From NCBI GenBank assembly GCA_023853785.1, contig JAJIRX010000597.1, positions 124,001 to 188,000 on the forward strand: a stretch of 64,000 nucleotides of DNA, given 5' to 3'. Source of the stretch: Psilocybe azurescens (lineage: Eukaryota > Basidiomycota > Agaricomycetes > Agaricales > Agrocybaceae). A program made the translations under genes and the position numbers. Under the pieces are notes generated by a model. The model saw only the letters and a list, made by a program, of their open reading frames with translations, was not told the DNA's origin and searched no databases. Positions 21,471-34,523 of the stretch are shown here, piece by piece (position 1 is the first letter of the stretch; each line of letters begins with the position of its first letter).

Positions 21471-23244
21471 CTAGGCAGGCAAGCGAATCGTGATGTTCTC
21501 CACGACGTGTTCCGAGTCGGCATAACCTAAAACTCGAGGCAAGAACGCGCTATAAAAAAAAGAAGACAGGACGACAGAGTTCAGAAGCAAGTAATTTTGA
21601 TGAGTAGAAAGGTAGAATAGACACACCTGTTTAGCCCCTTCACGGCCATAATCTGCGCAGAGTTATAGTTTGCCAACCCACGTCCGACTTCGATTACATC
21701 TCCTTCGCTGATATCCCCGTCTTTCGAGGCAGATTCACTGTCATACGGCCTCCATCCGCTGATCCCAATCCCATTCAACTCTGACTCCGTATCCTCCGCC
21801 TGCTCGAAGCCATTTTCGCTGTGAGGCGTATCCAAAGCACTCAAATACGCCGCCTTCTCCTGCTCCCTCTCATCATGCCCCACCTCCTCCTTGAGTACGA
21901 CGATTCGCACTGCCTGTCCAGCAGCGAATTCTCCAATGACGCTAATGACACCCGCGGCGAGAAGTTGACCTCCTGATTCCTTTTTCGACAGCACATGATG
22001 GGCACCAGCACCGATGATGACGCTCCCGGATGGGTTCAGTGTATGACTTGTCCATGCCTTCAAATCGCGCATCGGCTCTGTAGAAGCAGTGAACACCGTA
22101 TGCGGAGGCCGCACGAGAGGCTGCGGTATTGAGTCGTTCGGAATGCCGCGTGTCTTAAAGAGATCCCACTCGATGATCTCGAATATGTTTTGAGGATCTT
22201 TGCTGCTGGTGATGACGGTCGTGACACCCGCAGCTGTCGAGATCTCTGCCGCTATAAGCTTTGTCTCCATTCCTCCGGTACCCAAATTAGATCCTAGCGT
22301 GTTCGTGCTGACTGAAATAGAGCTACATCAGCTTGAGTTTGGTACGAAAGCCACGAAAAGGGATCACCTTGACTGCGAATAGCAGTGACTGAATCGACAA
22401 CCTCGATCTGTCTAGCATCTGGGTCTTTGCGCGGATTGGAAGTGTAAAGGCCATCAACATCCGTAAGAAGGAAGAGATAGTCGGCCTGAATCATCGACGA
22501 CGTTATGGCAGACAACGTGTCATTGTCGCCAAATTTTATTTCCTAAATACGTCAGTCGTATCAACACGATGTTCAACAGAATCGAGTATTTTATGCGGTA
22601 CTCACGCTAACAGACACGGTATCATTCTCATTCACAATAGGAACCACGCCCATGTTCAACAGCTGTTTCAGAGTGTTCACTGCATTCAGGTAACGAGTCC
22701 GCTAATGATATCACATAGCAGTCAGCAAAGATGAAAACCAGATACGTAAAAAGCGGGCGCACATCTGAGATATCTCCCCTGGTCAACAACACCTGGGCTA
22801 TAGGCTGTTCGAGCTGGCCGAACAGATTATCCCACAACGCAATCAGCCTTCCCTGTCCGATAGCAGCCAGGGCCTAATCCGAAACCCATAAGCGCTTGCT
22901 TGCAACAATATAGCAGCCGAGTGGGAGGAGCTTACCTGCTTCCCAGATAGGTTTGTGGGTCGCTTCTCCATATCCATGCGCTTCAACCCTACTCCAATGG
23001 CTCCTGAGCTGACGAGGATGACTTTGTGTCCATGCCGCCTCAGATCCACCACGACTTCGACGACTGCGGAGAGTTTTGAAAGAAGGGGATGATGTGTTGT
23101 CTCATGAACGATGGAAGAAGTTCCTAGAAGACATAAGATTAGCAAACATCAAAGTAAACCGTCGACGTCATGCTCACCTAGCTTGATCACAATAATACGA
23201 GGGAGAACTCCATTCCTTAGTACTGGGACAATTTGAGAAACCAT
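21471..23244 (-). CDS. PRO1: Glutamate 5-kinase with C-terminal PUA domain
   Basis: The start at 23244 reads [20 protein letters not shown]; intron 1 joins it to GTSSIVHE. The AAK kinase domain shows [93 protein letters not shown] and [12 protein letters not shown]. The PUA domain (about 21960-21480) contains [22 protein letters not shown] and [25 protein letters not shown]. After a last intron the protein ends in ENITIRLPA at 21471. About 450 aa, no frame break seen. It carries out the first step of proline synthesis from glutamate. A low-complexity acidic stretch interrupts the PUA (about 21890-21735), as in other fungal Pro1 proteins. Confidence 0.94.
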
Positions 23245-25125
23245 CTGATATCAACGCAGATATGGATAGTATGATATGATCTGCCAAAGGTTGCCAATCG
23301 AGGAAAGTTTCGTGGAAGCGAACGATGATGGAGAACAGTGATATATTCAAGCAAGTCCCCTATAACAGGAAAAAATCTGGAATCAGTACAAGATATGACA
23401 AGCAAGGACCGGAGCCATCGCGGTAAGTATAAAATCGTGACTCTTGAAAAAATTTACCCGATTGTCCGACCGTTGTCGTCGCGTTATTTCAAGTCCACCT
23501 TTTGCAAGCAACAGCAAAACTGTTACAAAAAAAAGCCTAGCGCTGGCAGTACGCCTGGCGAGGCCCCGAGGGGATTGTATTTATGCATAACATGCCAAAG
23601 TTCCGAGTCATTTCCGAATATGTGCTGTTACGACGAAGTTTATGGCGTTCGCTCTAAATGTGGGCAGTCCCTGAGAAAAGCTGTAATCCCGTACTTGGCC
23701 GTGTTTGGCAGCTGCTTCTAATGGCGTGCGCGCCGACTATCCCGACAGGACTCTGTTCCGAAGGCCATCCTCAATGAATCCCATTACCGTGACTTGCCCA
23801 TTACTTACCACATGATTCAACGAGTACTTCCATCGTGAAAAGCACGGAAAGACGATTACTCGAAACAAAGGAATACATGACACGACCAACTTGTTTCGAA
23901 ATTTGCAGGTGAGCTCAGAATCCGAAGTTCCTACTAGTATTATTTTGGGCCACAATGATTCAATGTAATGCTCATAAGATTCAAAATAGGGAACAGTACC
24001 GAGAAGCTAGCTCAGTCCACATCACCCGACAGTTTAAGACTGTATATAGTCATCCTTCCCGAGAAACATGGGTTATCAATGAACCATGTAGGCCTCTCCA
24101 TACTTGTTGGAACTAATACGTCTCACTTTTAAAATAGGTCATTTTATTCCTAAGTATTGCCTCGTTTTTCGAGAGTGCCGCTAACGAGATATTAAAATTC
24201 TCCAGTGGAAGGCCCTAGGTGGATTCAGATTCCAAGTTCTAGACGATTGCATTTCAGGCAACAGAGCCTCTAAGTACACTCGGTCAACTCATAGCGTCGG
24301 TACTTAGACGACGATTTGGAGCTCCATTGGCTGGTATTTATTTATAACGCTGTCCAGTGCCAGCGTCCATTCCATGCCTGTCACTGCATCTCCCGGTTTC
24401 ACCCGTCCTGACATCTAGGCCGACGAGAATAAGCGCCGATCGAGCTCATGCCAGCCAGCGGATATCCTCCTATGACTTCCAATCCCATTATCCGTGCAGC
24501 AAGCAGACAATGTATATTCAATAATCTCTGTGTCCTCTGAGTGCATTACTCGACGCACCCAGCTGCATTGGAGTCATTGATGATTGAGTTTAGTTGGATC
24601 TCAAAAATAAGTACAACCGTCTCCCACGCTCCTCACAGGCGCCTCTTTTTACGTACGTCAGTGAGCATTGCGCGGCAATGCAGTCACCTGAGTCGATCCC
24701 TCATTGAAATCGTACAAAAATAGGCTTTACAAGGTTAAATTTCTATCAAGTCGAAGACCTAAAACAAGCCCGTTCGGGTCTCCCGGAAAGGACGCTGATC
24801 AGTAGTACTAAACACAGCGCCACCTGATAACTTTGGACAACAAGACAGTCCTTCAAGTTCCTTCATTGAGAAATAACGCCACCTCATGTCATTAATAGCA
24901 TGCACTACACTCTATCTCTAAGTACTTAGTACAGCAAGTACGTTCAAGTGGAGCACAATAAACAGCCGCACTCTAACCACCAACAAAACAACATGACACG
25001 ACACGACACGACACACCAAACGTTCACCAAGCCGAAAAGACGTGAAAAAAACCACATGTCAAATTGCCCCCAAAATCAGAGGGCCTATGTAGTATCTACG
25101 TAAAAAACCTTCTCGTCCTCGATCG
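23245..25125. other. Gene-free region upstream of PRO1
   Basis: 1.9 kb with scattered short ORFs, none with recognisable content or consistent splicing. A CACGA pentamer array lies at about 24996-25016. It would include the PRO1 promoter. Confidence 0.4.
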
Positions 25126-25900
25126 TTACTGCAACAGAAAAAAACGTAAATAATTGTATCGTATATATGTGATGACGATGATGATATGGAATATGTAATA
25201 GAAACTAATGGTACACAGGAAAGAAAAAAGAAAAAAACCGAGACCGAGAAGAGAAGAGAAGAGAAGAGGAAAGAAGGGGAGCAAGCCGATCGAAACTAAA
25301 ATCAATCGACTGCCGGGGATCGGTGGGGAAAATTGGAAAGTGAGAAAGTGGAAAGTGGAAGAAAAGATGTCGATATGTATATAATAAATAAAATATTTCA
25401 TGAAGATTGTGAAACATGCAGAGAATCGTGGATGATATAAAAGAATCAAAAAAGAAAAAATGGTGCATGAAAAAGAAGAAAAAAGGATGCGATGCTGATT
25501 GCTATGTTTGTCCGTGCAGCGAGTCGATTCGAGAGAGGGAGGGCGGACACAGGAAGAGACAAGTAGACAGACGGAGAAATTGATGAAGATGGAGATGGAG
25601 ATGGAGAGAGATATGAAAAGGGGGGGAGGAATCGGTGGGTAATGTAAAGGGGGCACGGGGTTGGGTTGGGTTGGTGACATACACAAATGATGGTATGATT
25701 ACAATAAATAATAGACGGACAGACAGACGGATGGACGGATGTGATGGGTTTATGTTGAAACGCGAAGAAAAAAAGTGAAAAAGGCGCATTGGGGATGGAG
25801 GGAACAGACCGAGACGGGGGTAAGAGGACCGGGGAGGGGGGGTATGAGCGTCGAAGAGGCTCGTGCGTGCATGCGTTGTTGCGTTGGATATATCGATGAG
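25126..25900 (+). repeat. Purine-rich low-complexity tract (polypurine on + strand)
   Basis: Several hundred bases are strongly A/G-biased on the plus strand: GAGAA arrays at about 25240-25280, GGAGATGGAGATGG at about 25590-25610, and (G)n blocks at 25620-25660 and 25836-25842. It gives long minus-strand Phe/Ser/Leu/His ORFs that are composition artefacts. It lies downstream of the PP1 subunit stop (26374) and may be partly its 3' UTR. Confidence 0.75.
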
Positions 25901-26373
25901 AATGAGAAATCCAAGTCCCGAGAAAAAATTATCTTGTCATCGGTCGTAAGGAGAACAAGTCCTCTTCAAGATCCAACACCTCCATGGCTCGTCAAGAAAA
26001 AGTAATCGTATAGAAGAATCCGCCTCGTAATGATAATAGTGTTTTTTGGTGAATGGATGGTGCGGTGTGGTGTTGGTAGACCACAGGCATTCCAAGAAGG
26101 TTAAGGGTAACAAATACCCAGAAGCATGAACATGAATAAAAAAGGAGAACATATCGTAGTGAGATGGGCTATAGACGTATAAAGATGTGATAGAAGCACG
26201 AGAGGCAGTCGTAAAAAGGAAGAGAAAAAAACTTGGGCATCCTCTTCCAGTGTGTAGGGCATGAAATGGCGTTTATAAAAAAATCCAGGAAATAGGAAGA
26301 GAGCGCCGCAAGTATGTAGCTGTCGACGGTGATGTGCAATTAGAACCGAAGGTCGACAAGAACTCAAAAGTCT

Positions 26374-28971
26374 TCAGACAAGGACAGGCATCGAGAGCTG
26401 CGACTGCGATTTGGCAATCGAGAGCCTGGAAACCGTAGGCGTCAAGGAGCCGCTGCGGTTGAGATTGAGATCATCCAGACTCGACGAGCGAATGGGCGAG
26501 ACAGGCTCGTTCGCAAGAGCATGCAGAGAGGGGACGCCAGACAAAAACTCCTCAATATCCGATGCAGAATGGGTTCGAGGAATCAGCTCGGCGTCTTCCA
26601 CCTGCTGCTGCTGATTGCCCGCTACATCCGGGCCAGTGAAGAAGCAAAATCTAACGAAAGGAGTTAGGAAAAAACAACCAGAGGCGATAAGAAACTCACT
26701 TGTTCAAGAACTGACGATAGTGGGTATCAGGGCTCAGACTGATTTCCGATTCATTGATAAACATTTCCGTAGGCGAAGGCGTGGATTCACGCGACGATGA
26801 CGGAGTGGCCATCGACGGCGTGGAAAGCTCGCTGTCTCCCGCATCCTCACTGTACGCATTCCTGAACCCCGCGGAAAGCGCCGACATCGTGGGAGTCAGC
26901 AGATTTCGGGACGAAGCCGACGGTTCCAGAGGAGGGAAAGAGTTGTATCGTTGCGGCGAAGCCACATACAAATCATCGTGCCCATGCTCTCTCGGCGTAC
27001 CGGGAGGCGTCCTTCTCAGCGACGCAGGAGCACCAGGGGACGGCAGAATGGTGAGATCGAAATATCCACGTTGGTGATTCCTAACTGGGCGAGGCTGCTG
27101 AACGGGGAACGGCGCGTCCTCGAATTCGAGATTCTGACGGGGGACAGTGCAGAATGCATCCTCGCCGATATCTCGAGGCGAACCGAGGTTGGCAGGTTTG
27201 CTTTTGTTGGGGGTCGAGGTAGATTGGGAGTATGAAGGATATTGAGGAGCACGTCTGAATGCGTATGGATCCGAAGGGCTCTTCTGGGGCCAGGGTATCG
27301 AGCTGTTCTTGGATGCGGCCGGAATCGGAAAAGATTGCGTCCTGCTATGCAAAGGCTGAGCCTGAGGTTCAGGATTCCATGAGCTTTTGAGTGAAGCGGA
27401 GATGTCGTAGCGAGATGCAAATGACGTGCTCCCGCGGAATGACGACACTGTTGGATCCGCAGAGGCAGGAAATTGCGGTCGACGGCTTTGCTGAGCTATG
27501 AACGCGGGCCCAGTGCGGTCATTGCTCTGCACCACCTTCTCCAACTTGTTACGCAGGTCAGCCATATCGGTCGATGCCTCATCATCGGATAGCGTCGACT
27601 TCATCGGAGGCGGAGGCGGGCGCTGCTGGGGTTGGGGCTGCTGTTCGTCCGACATCTTCGTTTTTGTGAATGTCGCCATGTAGTTTAGCCCATTGTTGTT
27701 GTCCCACATCTCCTTCCCTTCAATAGAATACTTGACGGCCAACACAAGAGTCTTGCCTTCAATGCGCGCCAAAAGATCATTCAAGCGCACAGTGAAGCCG
27801 AACCTGTCAAAATCGGCATCGACACACTCCATAAACTTGCCTGTCACCTCGCTTGTTGTCTGCCAGGCGTCAAAGGTGAAACGCACGGCAACCCATTTTG
27901 AGAAAGCAAGGTTGCGCACGCGCACCTTTCCAAATATGCTCGTCCCATCGCCCGAAAGAGTCAGCTCCTCAAGCGCCACATCCAAAAAGGGTTGATCCTC
28001 GGCGGCATGTTCGCTACCTGCATCACCAACTTCTTCTTCGGGCGTCTGTCCTCCCCTTCTCCAAAAATGAATCTGGGGAAATCGCTGTCCGTTCCGCTCG
28101 TGTCGTCAGGTGGGGCTCCCGTCGCGTGAAACAGCGAGCGGCTTTTGCTCCGCTAAGAACAATTTGACGTGCTCCAGCTTCGAGTCGAAATGAACCGCCT
28201 TGCTTGTTGGTGTTGTTGGTTCGCTCTTGCTTGACTGAGGGAATGTGAATACCGAGAGGTTGTTTCGAGACGCCGATCGCGATGACTTCAGCGATGACTT
28301 CACCAACTGACCAGACTTCTTGCGAATAAGCCTGGCTTCCCCGAATGATTCGCACAAGGCAGACGCTGACTGAGCACCCTGGGCTGAGGTCTCCCCGAGT
28401 GTGAGACATGCGATTCTGAGACGTTTCGCGGCGCTTTGAGACTGTCCGCACACAAGCGCAGAGACATGCCAGGTCTGTATAGTAGAGGTCGCGAAGGGGC
28501 CACATGAGCAGGCTTGCTGTTGTCGACGGAGTCGGTCTGGGACGAGGGGAAGGCGACGCCTTTTTGCTGGGCGGGCGTAGCTACTGGGGACAGAGTAGGG
28601 ATGGGGGTCGATAATTCTGGTGGGCAAACAGCAGGATTCCGCACTCCTCGAACTCGTCGCGTACGAATTGTGGGCCGTGTTCCATCTGAGGGACTCGAGC
28701 TCGATGAACTTGAATCAGAGTCATTCCTAGGGTATCTTGCTTCCGTGACAGTCGTGGATGTCGTCGAGCTCGAAGGGTATGATGAGGAGGTTGACAGAGA
28801 GTTACGGGTGGGAAGAGGCAACGACGGTGATGGAGCAAGTGTGGGTCGACTCGATGACGTCCGGCGAGGAATAAGTGGGAGAGGCGCACCAGCCGTATTC
28901 GAGGTCAGCGATAAGCGATGTTCCTTTGCTTGAGACATTGTATGTGACTGGACAGTAATTGTAGCAATCAT
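26374..28971 (-). CDS. Protein phosphatase 1 regulatory subunit, glycogen-targeting type (CBM21; GAC1/PIG-like)
   Basis: Starts at 28971 (or 28938) with a long Ser/Pro/Thr-rich segment (LPLIPRRTSSSRPTLAPS; SRPLLYRPGMSLRL). A PP1-docking RVxF-type motif, KAVHFD (about 28185-28202), sits in SKAVHFDSKLEHVKLF, the usual position just before a CBM21. The carbohydrate-binding domain runs from about 27985 to 27660: GKVRVRNLAFSKWVAVRFTF, DRFGFTVRLNDLL, EMWDNNNGLNYMATF. A long Ser/Pro-rich tail follows, then a final exon (FCFFTGPDV..) ending at 26374; total about 850 aa. It would bring PP1 (Glc7) to glycogen or related targets. Frame breaks lie at 28393-28396 (G4 on the coding strand), 28112-28115 (C4) and 27984-27988 (T5, giving PFLDVALEEL when repaired). 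The gene is convincing despite the breaks. Confidence 0.82.
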
Positions 28972-29114
28972 CTAAGCCGCTGAGTCCTGGAGGAGGAAAC
29001 GCAAAAAAAAACTATGGGCTGGAGTAAATATAAGACCCGGGCTTCAAATTATTGATCGCTTACAATGATATGAATGGATTGGGAATGAGTATCAGAAATT
29101 GATATCGGGGGTTC

Positions 29115-29640
29115 CTAAAAGGGTTTGATAATGTTCAACAACGCGTCGATAATTGCATAAGCCGCGCCACTCACGACGTAGAATGCAGAGATGGAAAGGC
29201 AGTAGCAAAGGTTGGCAAAGGGCGGGCAACGGATAACTGAGAATTATGAATCAGTTAAGACGCCATATGCACTACAATCTGCGGCGATAACCCATACCTG
29301 ATATCTCGCAGCTTATAGTCTGTCGAGTCTTATCAAGGAGAGAAGAGTAGTATGTATCTGCACGGCCACGATATCTGGAACTCTCGAGAGGATATAAAGG
29401 AGTCTATATAAGAGAGCAGGTAGGTAAATCAGTTAGTCACCGTATGGCGCGTAAAGGGGTGCATAAACGGGGCGCATACCGTGTGGGAGATGATTGGACC
29501 GGTGCGGAACGACGACGGAGGCTGTAGGAGGAGAAGGCTTGTAGATACGAACTGTGGAAGAGGAGGGCGAGATAGGGCGAGATTCAGCAAAAGGCCCTGG
29601 CGTAAAAGGAGGGCAAATATTTAAAAAGGCTAGCCCGCAG
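29115..29640 (-). CDS. Small membrane protein, multi-exon, function unknown
   Basis: The last exon, 29236-29115, encodes IRCPPFANLCYCLSISAF followed by a hydrophobic stretch (YVVSGAAYAIIDALLNIIKPF) before the stop, a likely C-terminal membrane helix. The preceding exon, 29403-29298, reads SSRYRGRADTYYSSLLDKTR and is bounded by TATATAG and GTATGG. Upstream, about 29620-29441, is Ser/Pro-rich (SPSSSTVRIYKPSPPTAS, MRPVYAPLYAPYG). The join between the first two pieces is one base out of phase, and no clear start ATG was found. Either a base error or another small exon is needed. The family is not recognised. Confidence 0.42.
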
Positions 29641-29649
29641 TGGGCCAAG

Positions 29650-32600
29650 ACTATTTATGTCGAACATTTCTTGTTGAGCGCACGTGCTCCGGTATATATG
29701 CTTCTATTTTAGGAAATCTTCTCAAACCCAATCTCACACTTGAGATTTACACCGACCCGCCAAGATGAGATTCTCTTTGTTCCTGTCCCATCGGGCCCTC
29801 GCTTTGCCCCCCTTCCCTCGTATACTGTAAGCCATTTTCGACCAATCCTCCGATTCCGAGTGCAATACACCATCGCACCGCTATCCTTACTTTTACTAAT
29901 CCTAGTGCGGCCCAACATCCGTTTACTCACCATATACCCGCCAACAATTCGTTCGCGCGCTATACATCATGTATGACATTTGCTCCTTCGCTGAGGTCAT
30001 CGATGATGTCGCAATAAAGTATTCAAGAAGGCATAATCTGGCAATGTAATTTAACAATGCCTCTCTTGGCCATAGGTCCACCTCGCACCTCCTACGATAG
30101 CCAGCGCTTGCTGGAGTTATCGCAGTGCGTTAACCCACCTCTCGGTTCTCTATGCTCTGGCTAATTTAAATGGAAATAAATTCCAATAAAATACTGCGCT
30201 CCACCCACTGAAAATAGCACGACGAGGCCCGGGGAACTGGCAACCATCACAGATGACAACTTCTCAGCCACATCGACAACCTTAAACCGGCTGACTAACT
30301 ATCCGGTCCTTCCTTGCGTACGTTAGCGCTTTGGTGTGCTGACGCTTTTGGCTTACAGTAGTCCTTACTTGGACCTGATATTCAACACAAGCGACCGTCC
30401 CACACCGAGTCGATAGCATCTCGGCGCTTAGTGGAATATTCGAGCAAAAATACAATGCGCGTACAGACTCGGGCCCGTATATTTCCTCCAAATGCAGAAC
30501 TTTGAATCGTCTGTGCACTTCATATGCGCTTATCATGGGCGTAGTCTTAAATCCGCGCGGTTATCTCTCCGCAAACGGCAAAGGGGGTTATTCTGCAAAC
30601 TCCTAGGACTTTAATTCCATCGTGAACAATGCCGATGGCTACCTTCTGAGTACGGCCGAGCCTGATGCTAGCTATTTCAGAAAGGATGACCCACCCTATG
30701 GGAGCCTTTAACGTGCTGAATTTCGGACCTGCTGGGATATGATGACCTTGTGATCTTCCTCGAGGCGAGCACTCATCAACGTAATGTTTTACCCCGCATT
30801 CTATTCTAACCATTTGCTACTTAATATTTCTTACTCTCTCATGACGACTCTGGGGAAGCGACGCGAGGTGGCGAAGTGTTGCCATCAGGATTCAGGACGC
30901 GAGCTATGAAAGTCAGAGTATATACTCAGTGATCATCGGTCGTCATTGTCGGTGTCAATGCTCATACCAACATTTACATGTATATATTCCTGCTTACTAC
31001 CACTCCACAAACGCCCTATAATTACTTCCTCATCGAAAGTCCCTTCCGGACAGTCTACGTCGACACCTATGTCATTCATGATACCACTGTTACATCGCTC
31101 ACAAGGAGAGTTTAGTTTACGAGTTTAAACGTACGTGAAACTGCCCATTTACTCCAGTCCCCATGACTGCTCTGTTAATTATCCAATGGACTTATTGATT
31201 TTTTTCTTTCATTTTCTAACCCGGAGTCTGCGCATTGTACGAGTAGGTCTAGCACACTCTAGCGGCTCTATCCACTAGTGCACACATTCTCCGTACTTAC
31301 ACTACATACTGCACGCAAGCATTCTAGGAACCGTGCAATTACCAAATCACTCAACGGATGGTGTGGTAGTATGGTGTGGCGCCATATCATGTCAAGTCTT
31401 CCTACCTCGATGTTAGTCTTCATTCTTAAAATTTCTCTGGGCCTTCGTCGACCCACTCCGGACTCGACCGGTGAACGTGCATTACCATGATGATCAGGCT
31501 CGGTGTGCAATTTTCTCATAATTCGCCCTCCAACCTCACTGGGGCGACTGACCCACAACCCGCTTTCCTCCTCATCTCAAATTTCATTGACATCTCTTGT
31601 ACTAAGTATACCAACCGACACATTCCTGATCAACCCCGCACGCACGAGTGATGGTCCGGAGGCCGGTAAACCCAGTGACCCGCTCACCAGCCTTGACAAG
31701 AAAAACGCCGCTTCGCAAAACCTGAAATTGTGAAAGCTTAATTATACCAATGGGTAAATAGGGTGGGCCACCGCCACTGTTATCTGGTGTGTGTTAAGTT
31801 GCCGACCCGCCACGCATCAGCAACATACATGCAAGCGTCGGACCGACGCAGTGGCAGCGCCACCGCGGGTCCGACGTTATCAAAATAAGATTGAAGCGCG
31901 TCGGACATGCGTACTTGAGAGACTCCATTTAATGCTATGTTCCTGATATAGTATGTATTGATAGAATCTACGAGATAATCAGATAACAGAAACGATGCGA
32001 TACCTGCGGGAAGGACTTCCTCTAGTCGGACATTTGACTGAAGGTCGATTAGCAACTACGATAGCCTTCCGCTCTCCGTGTCTCTGTCAATCCATGTCCT
32101 TTGCTAGAGGCAAATCAATTATACTGGCCAATAGTTGATTTGCGGCTATACTGACCATTGACCGTAGAATGAGAATCCAGTGGTAGTGGGCGTTATAATT
32201 AGTATTTTCGAATCATACTCTAGTTCGAGTTCGAGAACCTTTGACTGTCATGTTACTATGAATGTAGTAAACTGTACCATGCGAGAACAACTTAAACCCA
32301 GCGAACTGCTTCTGCAGACGCTTGACCGTCCCTGATTTTTCCCATCTTCAAATTCGTTCAGTATCAATTGAATCAGATTGAATCCCAAGCAAAAAGTAAA
32401 GCTTCTATGTATTCAATCGGATTATACGTATGTGCACGACCAGCTTCGGAGATTTTGGAAATTCTTCATCGGCTAGACCTGTCCAAAGGAACCCCGGCGG
32501 CACGACGTCCGACAAGTTCGTTCAACAGGAAAAACTATGGACGTGCGAATCAGGCCCGAGGCTATATCCCTGAATTTGAGAACTTCTGACCCACATTGTT

Positions 32601-34523
32601 TTGTACCTTCTATCTCTTGATAATACCACGCTCGCGGGAGACTAAGACAAGAAGTGCTGGAACTCGATGTGGATTTAATAATTCCTGGGCAGAATTAAGT
32701 TCCTGCGGGATACAATTTTGATACCGGTCTATCAAATGATAATCTTCAAGTGGATTTCCAGGGTCCATTGATAACGCACATTTTCGCACATTCCTCGTAT
32801 GGATAGTGCTCACAGGGATTCAGAATAAATGGAAGCTCTCGAAGGGAACGGAATAGAATTTGCGAACCGCGATTACTTTGACTACATATCGGATATTTCT
32901 CCTATCCTCCAATTGGAATAAAATGCGCGATGGTGCTACTACTCAGAATAAAGTGCGCAGCTTCCAGACGATCATCCAAGTTTAGACAACAAAAGGCAAT
33001 TCTCTCTGCGATGTCATTGGCGTTAACAGCGGCTTTGCGGCCATTCGCTAATGGCGTCGTCTTTGAGCCAGGTAGATAAACAGTGCAAGGAGAGTCCGGT
33101 CTGTTCGGCGTGCGTCCAATAGCCGGTGCAGTATTTTTAGTTTCGGCCGCGGGACCGATGATAAAAATAGATGTACAGCAAATCTACTCACTGTTCACGC
33201 ATGAAGTTCGCTTAGAAGGTGAAGTTCTGAATTGCTCTTCTGGTTGAGGTAGCAATTTCAGAAATGGAATTGAAAATCAGAATACACTACTCGTCAATTA
33301 ATTGTGCTGTATCCAACACATGCTATACTAAGCTATCAGCGCAGATCTTAAAAGTTAGTGAGAATCGCGAATGACACAAGGGCGGCACAAGAGCATGCAT
33401 AATACATAGACTTGGCACGCCTAATCAGATATTACGAGTAGATACACGATAATCAGTGAGGTGAAGCTCTATATCCCCTATCCAATGTAGACCTGTAGAT
33501 GGCATGTGGCTGAATATAATAGCGGTAGTGCCTGGTAGACTGTAGTGGCTCGACAGGTGGCGTTTGCTTCAAAGACCAAGCATATTAATATCAGGGGACT
33601 TGGAAAAGGCTTGACAAGCGCAAAACAGGGTAAAAATAATATTTGTGATAGTGATCCATGATGGCAATGAACGTGTAGAAGTTCAGAGAGCTTGTCTCCA
33701 AGAGATAAATGGATAGATTAATTGGCAGGTTGTGCGAGATTCTCTCACATCCAGCAAATTGTATATTCTAGTATAGTGCTGTTTAGTGCTGTTTTTAGCT
33801 TTACTGGCCTGTAGTCGACTGTTACAAAACAATAACCCAGAACTCACGCTAGACAGTCGACTTCTGCGAACCTTCGGTGCACCACCAGTGTTTGACTAAT
33901 CTTTTTCGCGCATTGGCCGTTAGTAGCTGGTCATAATTGGAAATTCCTTGAAGAATATTTAGGGTACATTTGTGAGGTGTAAGAGCCAGGTAGAATAACA
34001 AATCATTAGATCGGTTGTTAGATCTGGTTCTCTTAGCTTCCTAAGGCCAGTTCTCGTGAAAGCAGGGTTGACCAATACGACTTCAGAATGTAGAAATAGT
34101 CAGACAGTAGCGGCCACTTATAATCCAAGTTGCACTCCATTCTACCCGACACCCAAAGATATGCGCCACGCATGTTTCAAGCCTCGACAAGGTGACACTT
34201 TGTAAGCTTTAGGACGGTGAGATTTTTTGAGCTACATAAAAATCAAGCCAACTGAAGCCAACTGATAGACTTCGAGCCAAGACCAACGAATCAGGCTCTA
34301 GGCATCATTACTGCATCCAGGCTAAGTATATACACCTAATTTGAAATTCATTTCTGTCTAGACAAATAAAGAAAACGCAATGATCGATAGTCTACAGATC
34401 CCAAAGGGGGCTCTGACGACCCCGATCATCAAGCCACGATCGGCGACGAGAACTTGGAATGGAGAGCAACGAAGGTGCACACGTCCTGAGGTTAGGAGAT
34501 CGTCATTATTTGATTTCTGGCTA
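29650..34523. other. Gene-poor region with no recognisable gene
   Basis: About 4.9 kb holding only short ORFs without family motifs, signal peptides or consistent exon chains. A minus-strand ORF at 31780-32055 looks protein-like but lacks an ATG and partners. Short direct repeats occur (AGTGCTGTTT twice at about 33775-33795). No transposase or reverse transcriptase motif was seen. Confidence 0.4.

Noticed and set aside
23338..23721. 127-codon plus-strand ORF with several Cys
   Set aside because: No recognisable zinc-binding spacing or family; the region has no exon chain.
25126..25686. Long minus-strand ORF rich in Phe, Ser, Leu and Pro
   Set aside because: It is the translation of the polypurine tract; no motif, no splice structure, and the same composition is open in other frames.
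28514..28933. 139-codon plus-strand ORF
   Set aside because: Antisense of the Ser/Pro-rich N-terminal part of the PP1 subunit gene.
31780..32055. Minus-strand 91-codon frame
   Set aside because: No ATG, no flanking exons that join, and no recognised motif; kept only as a remark in the gene-poor region.
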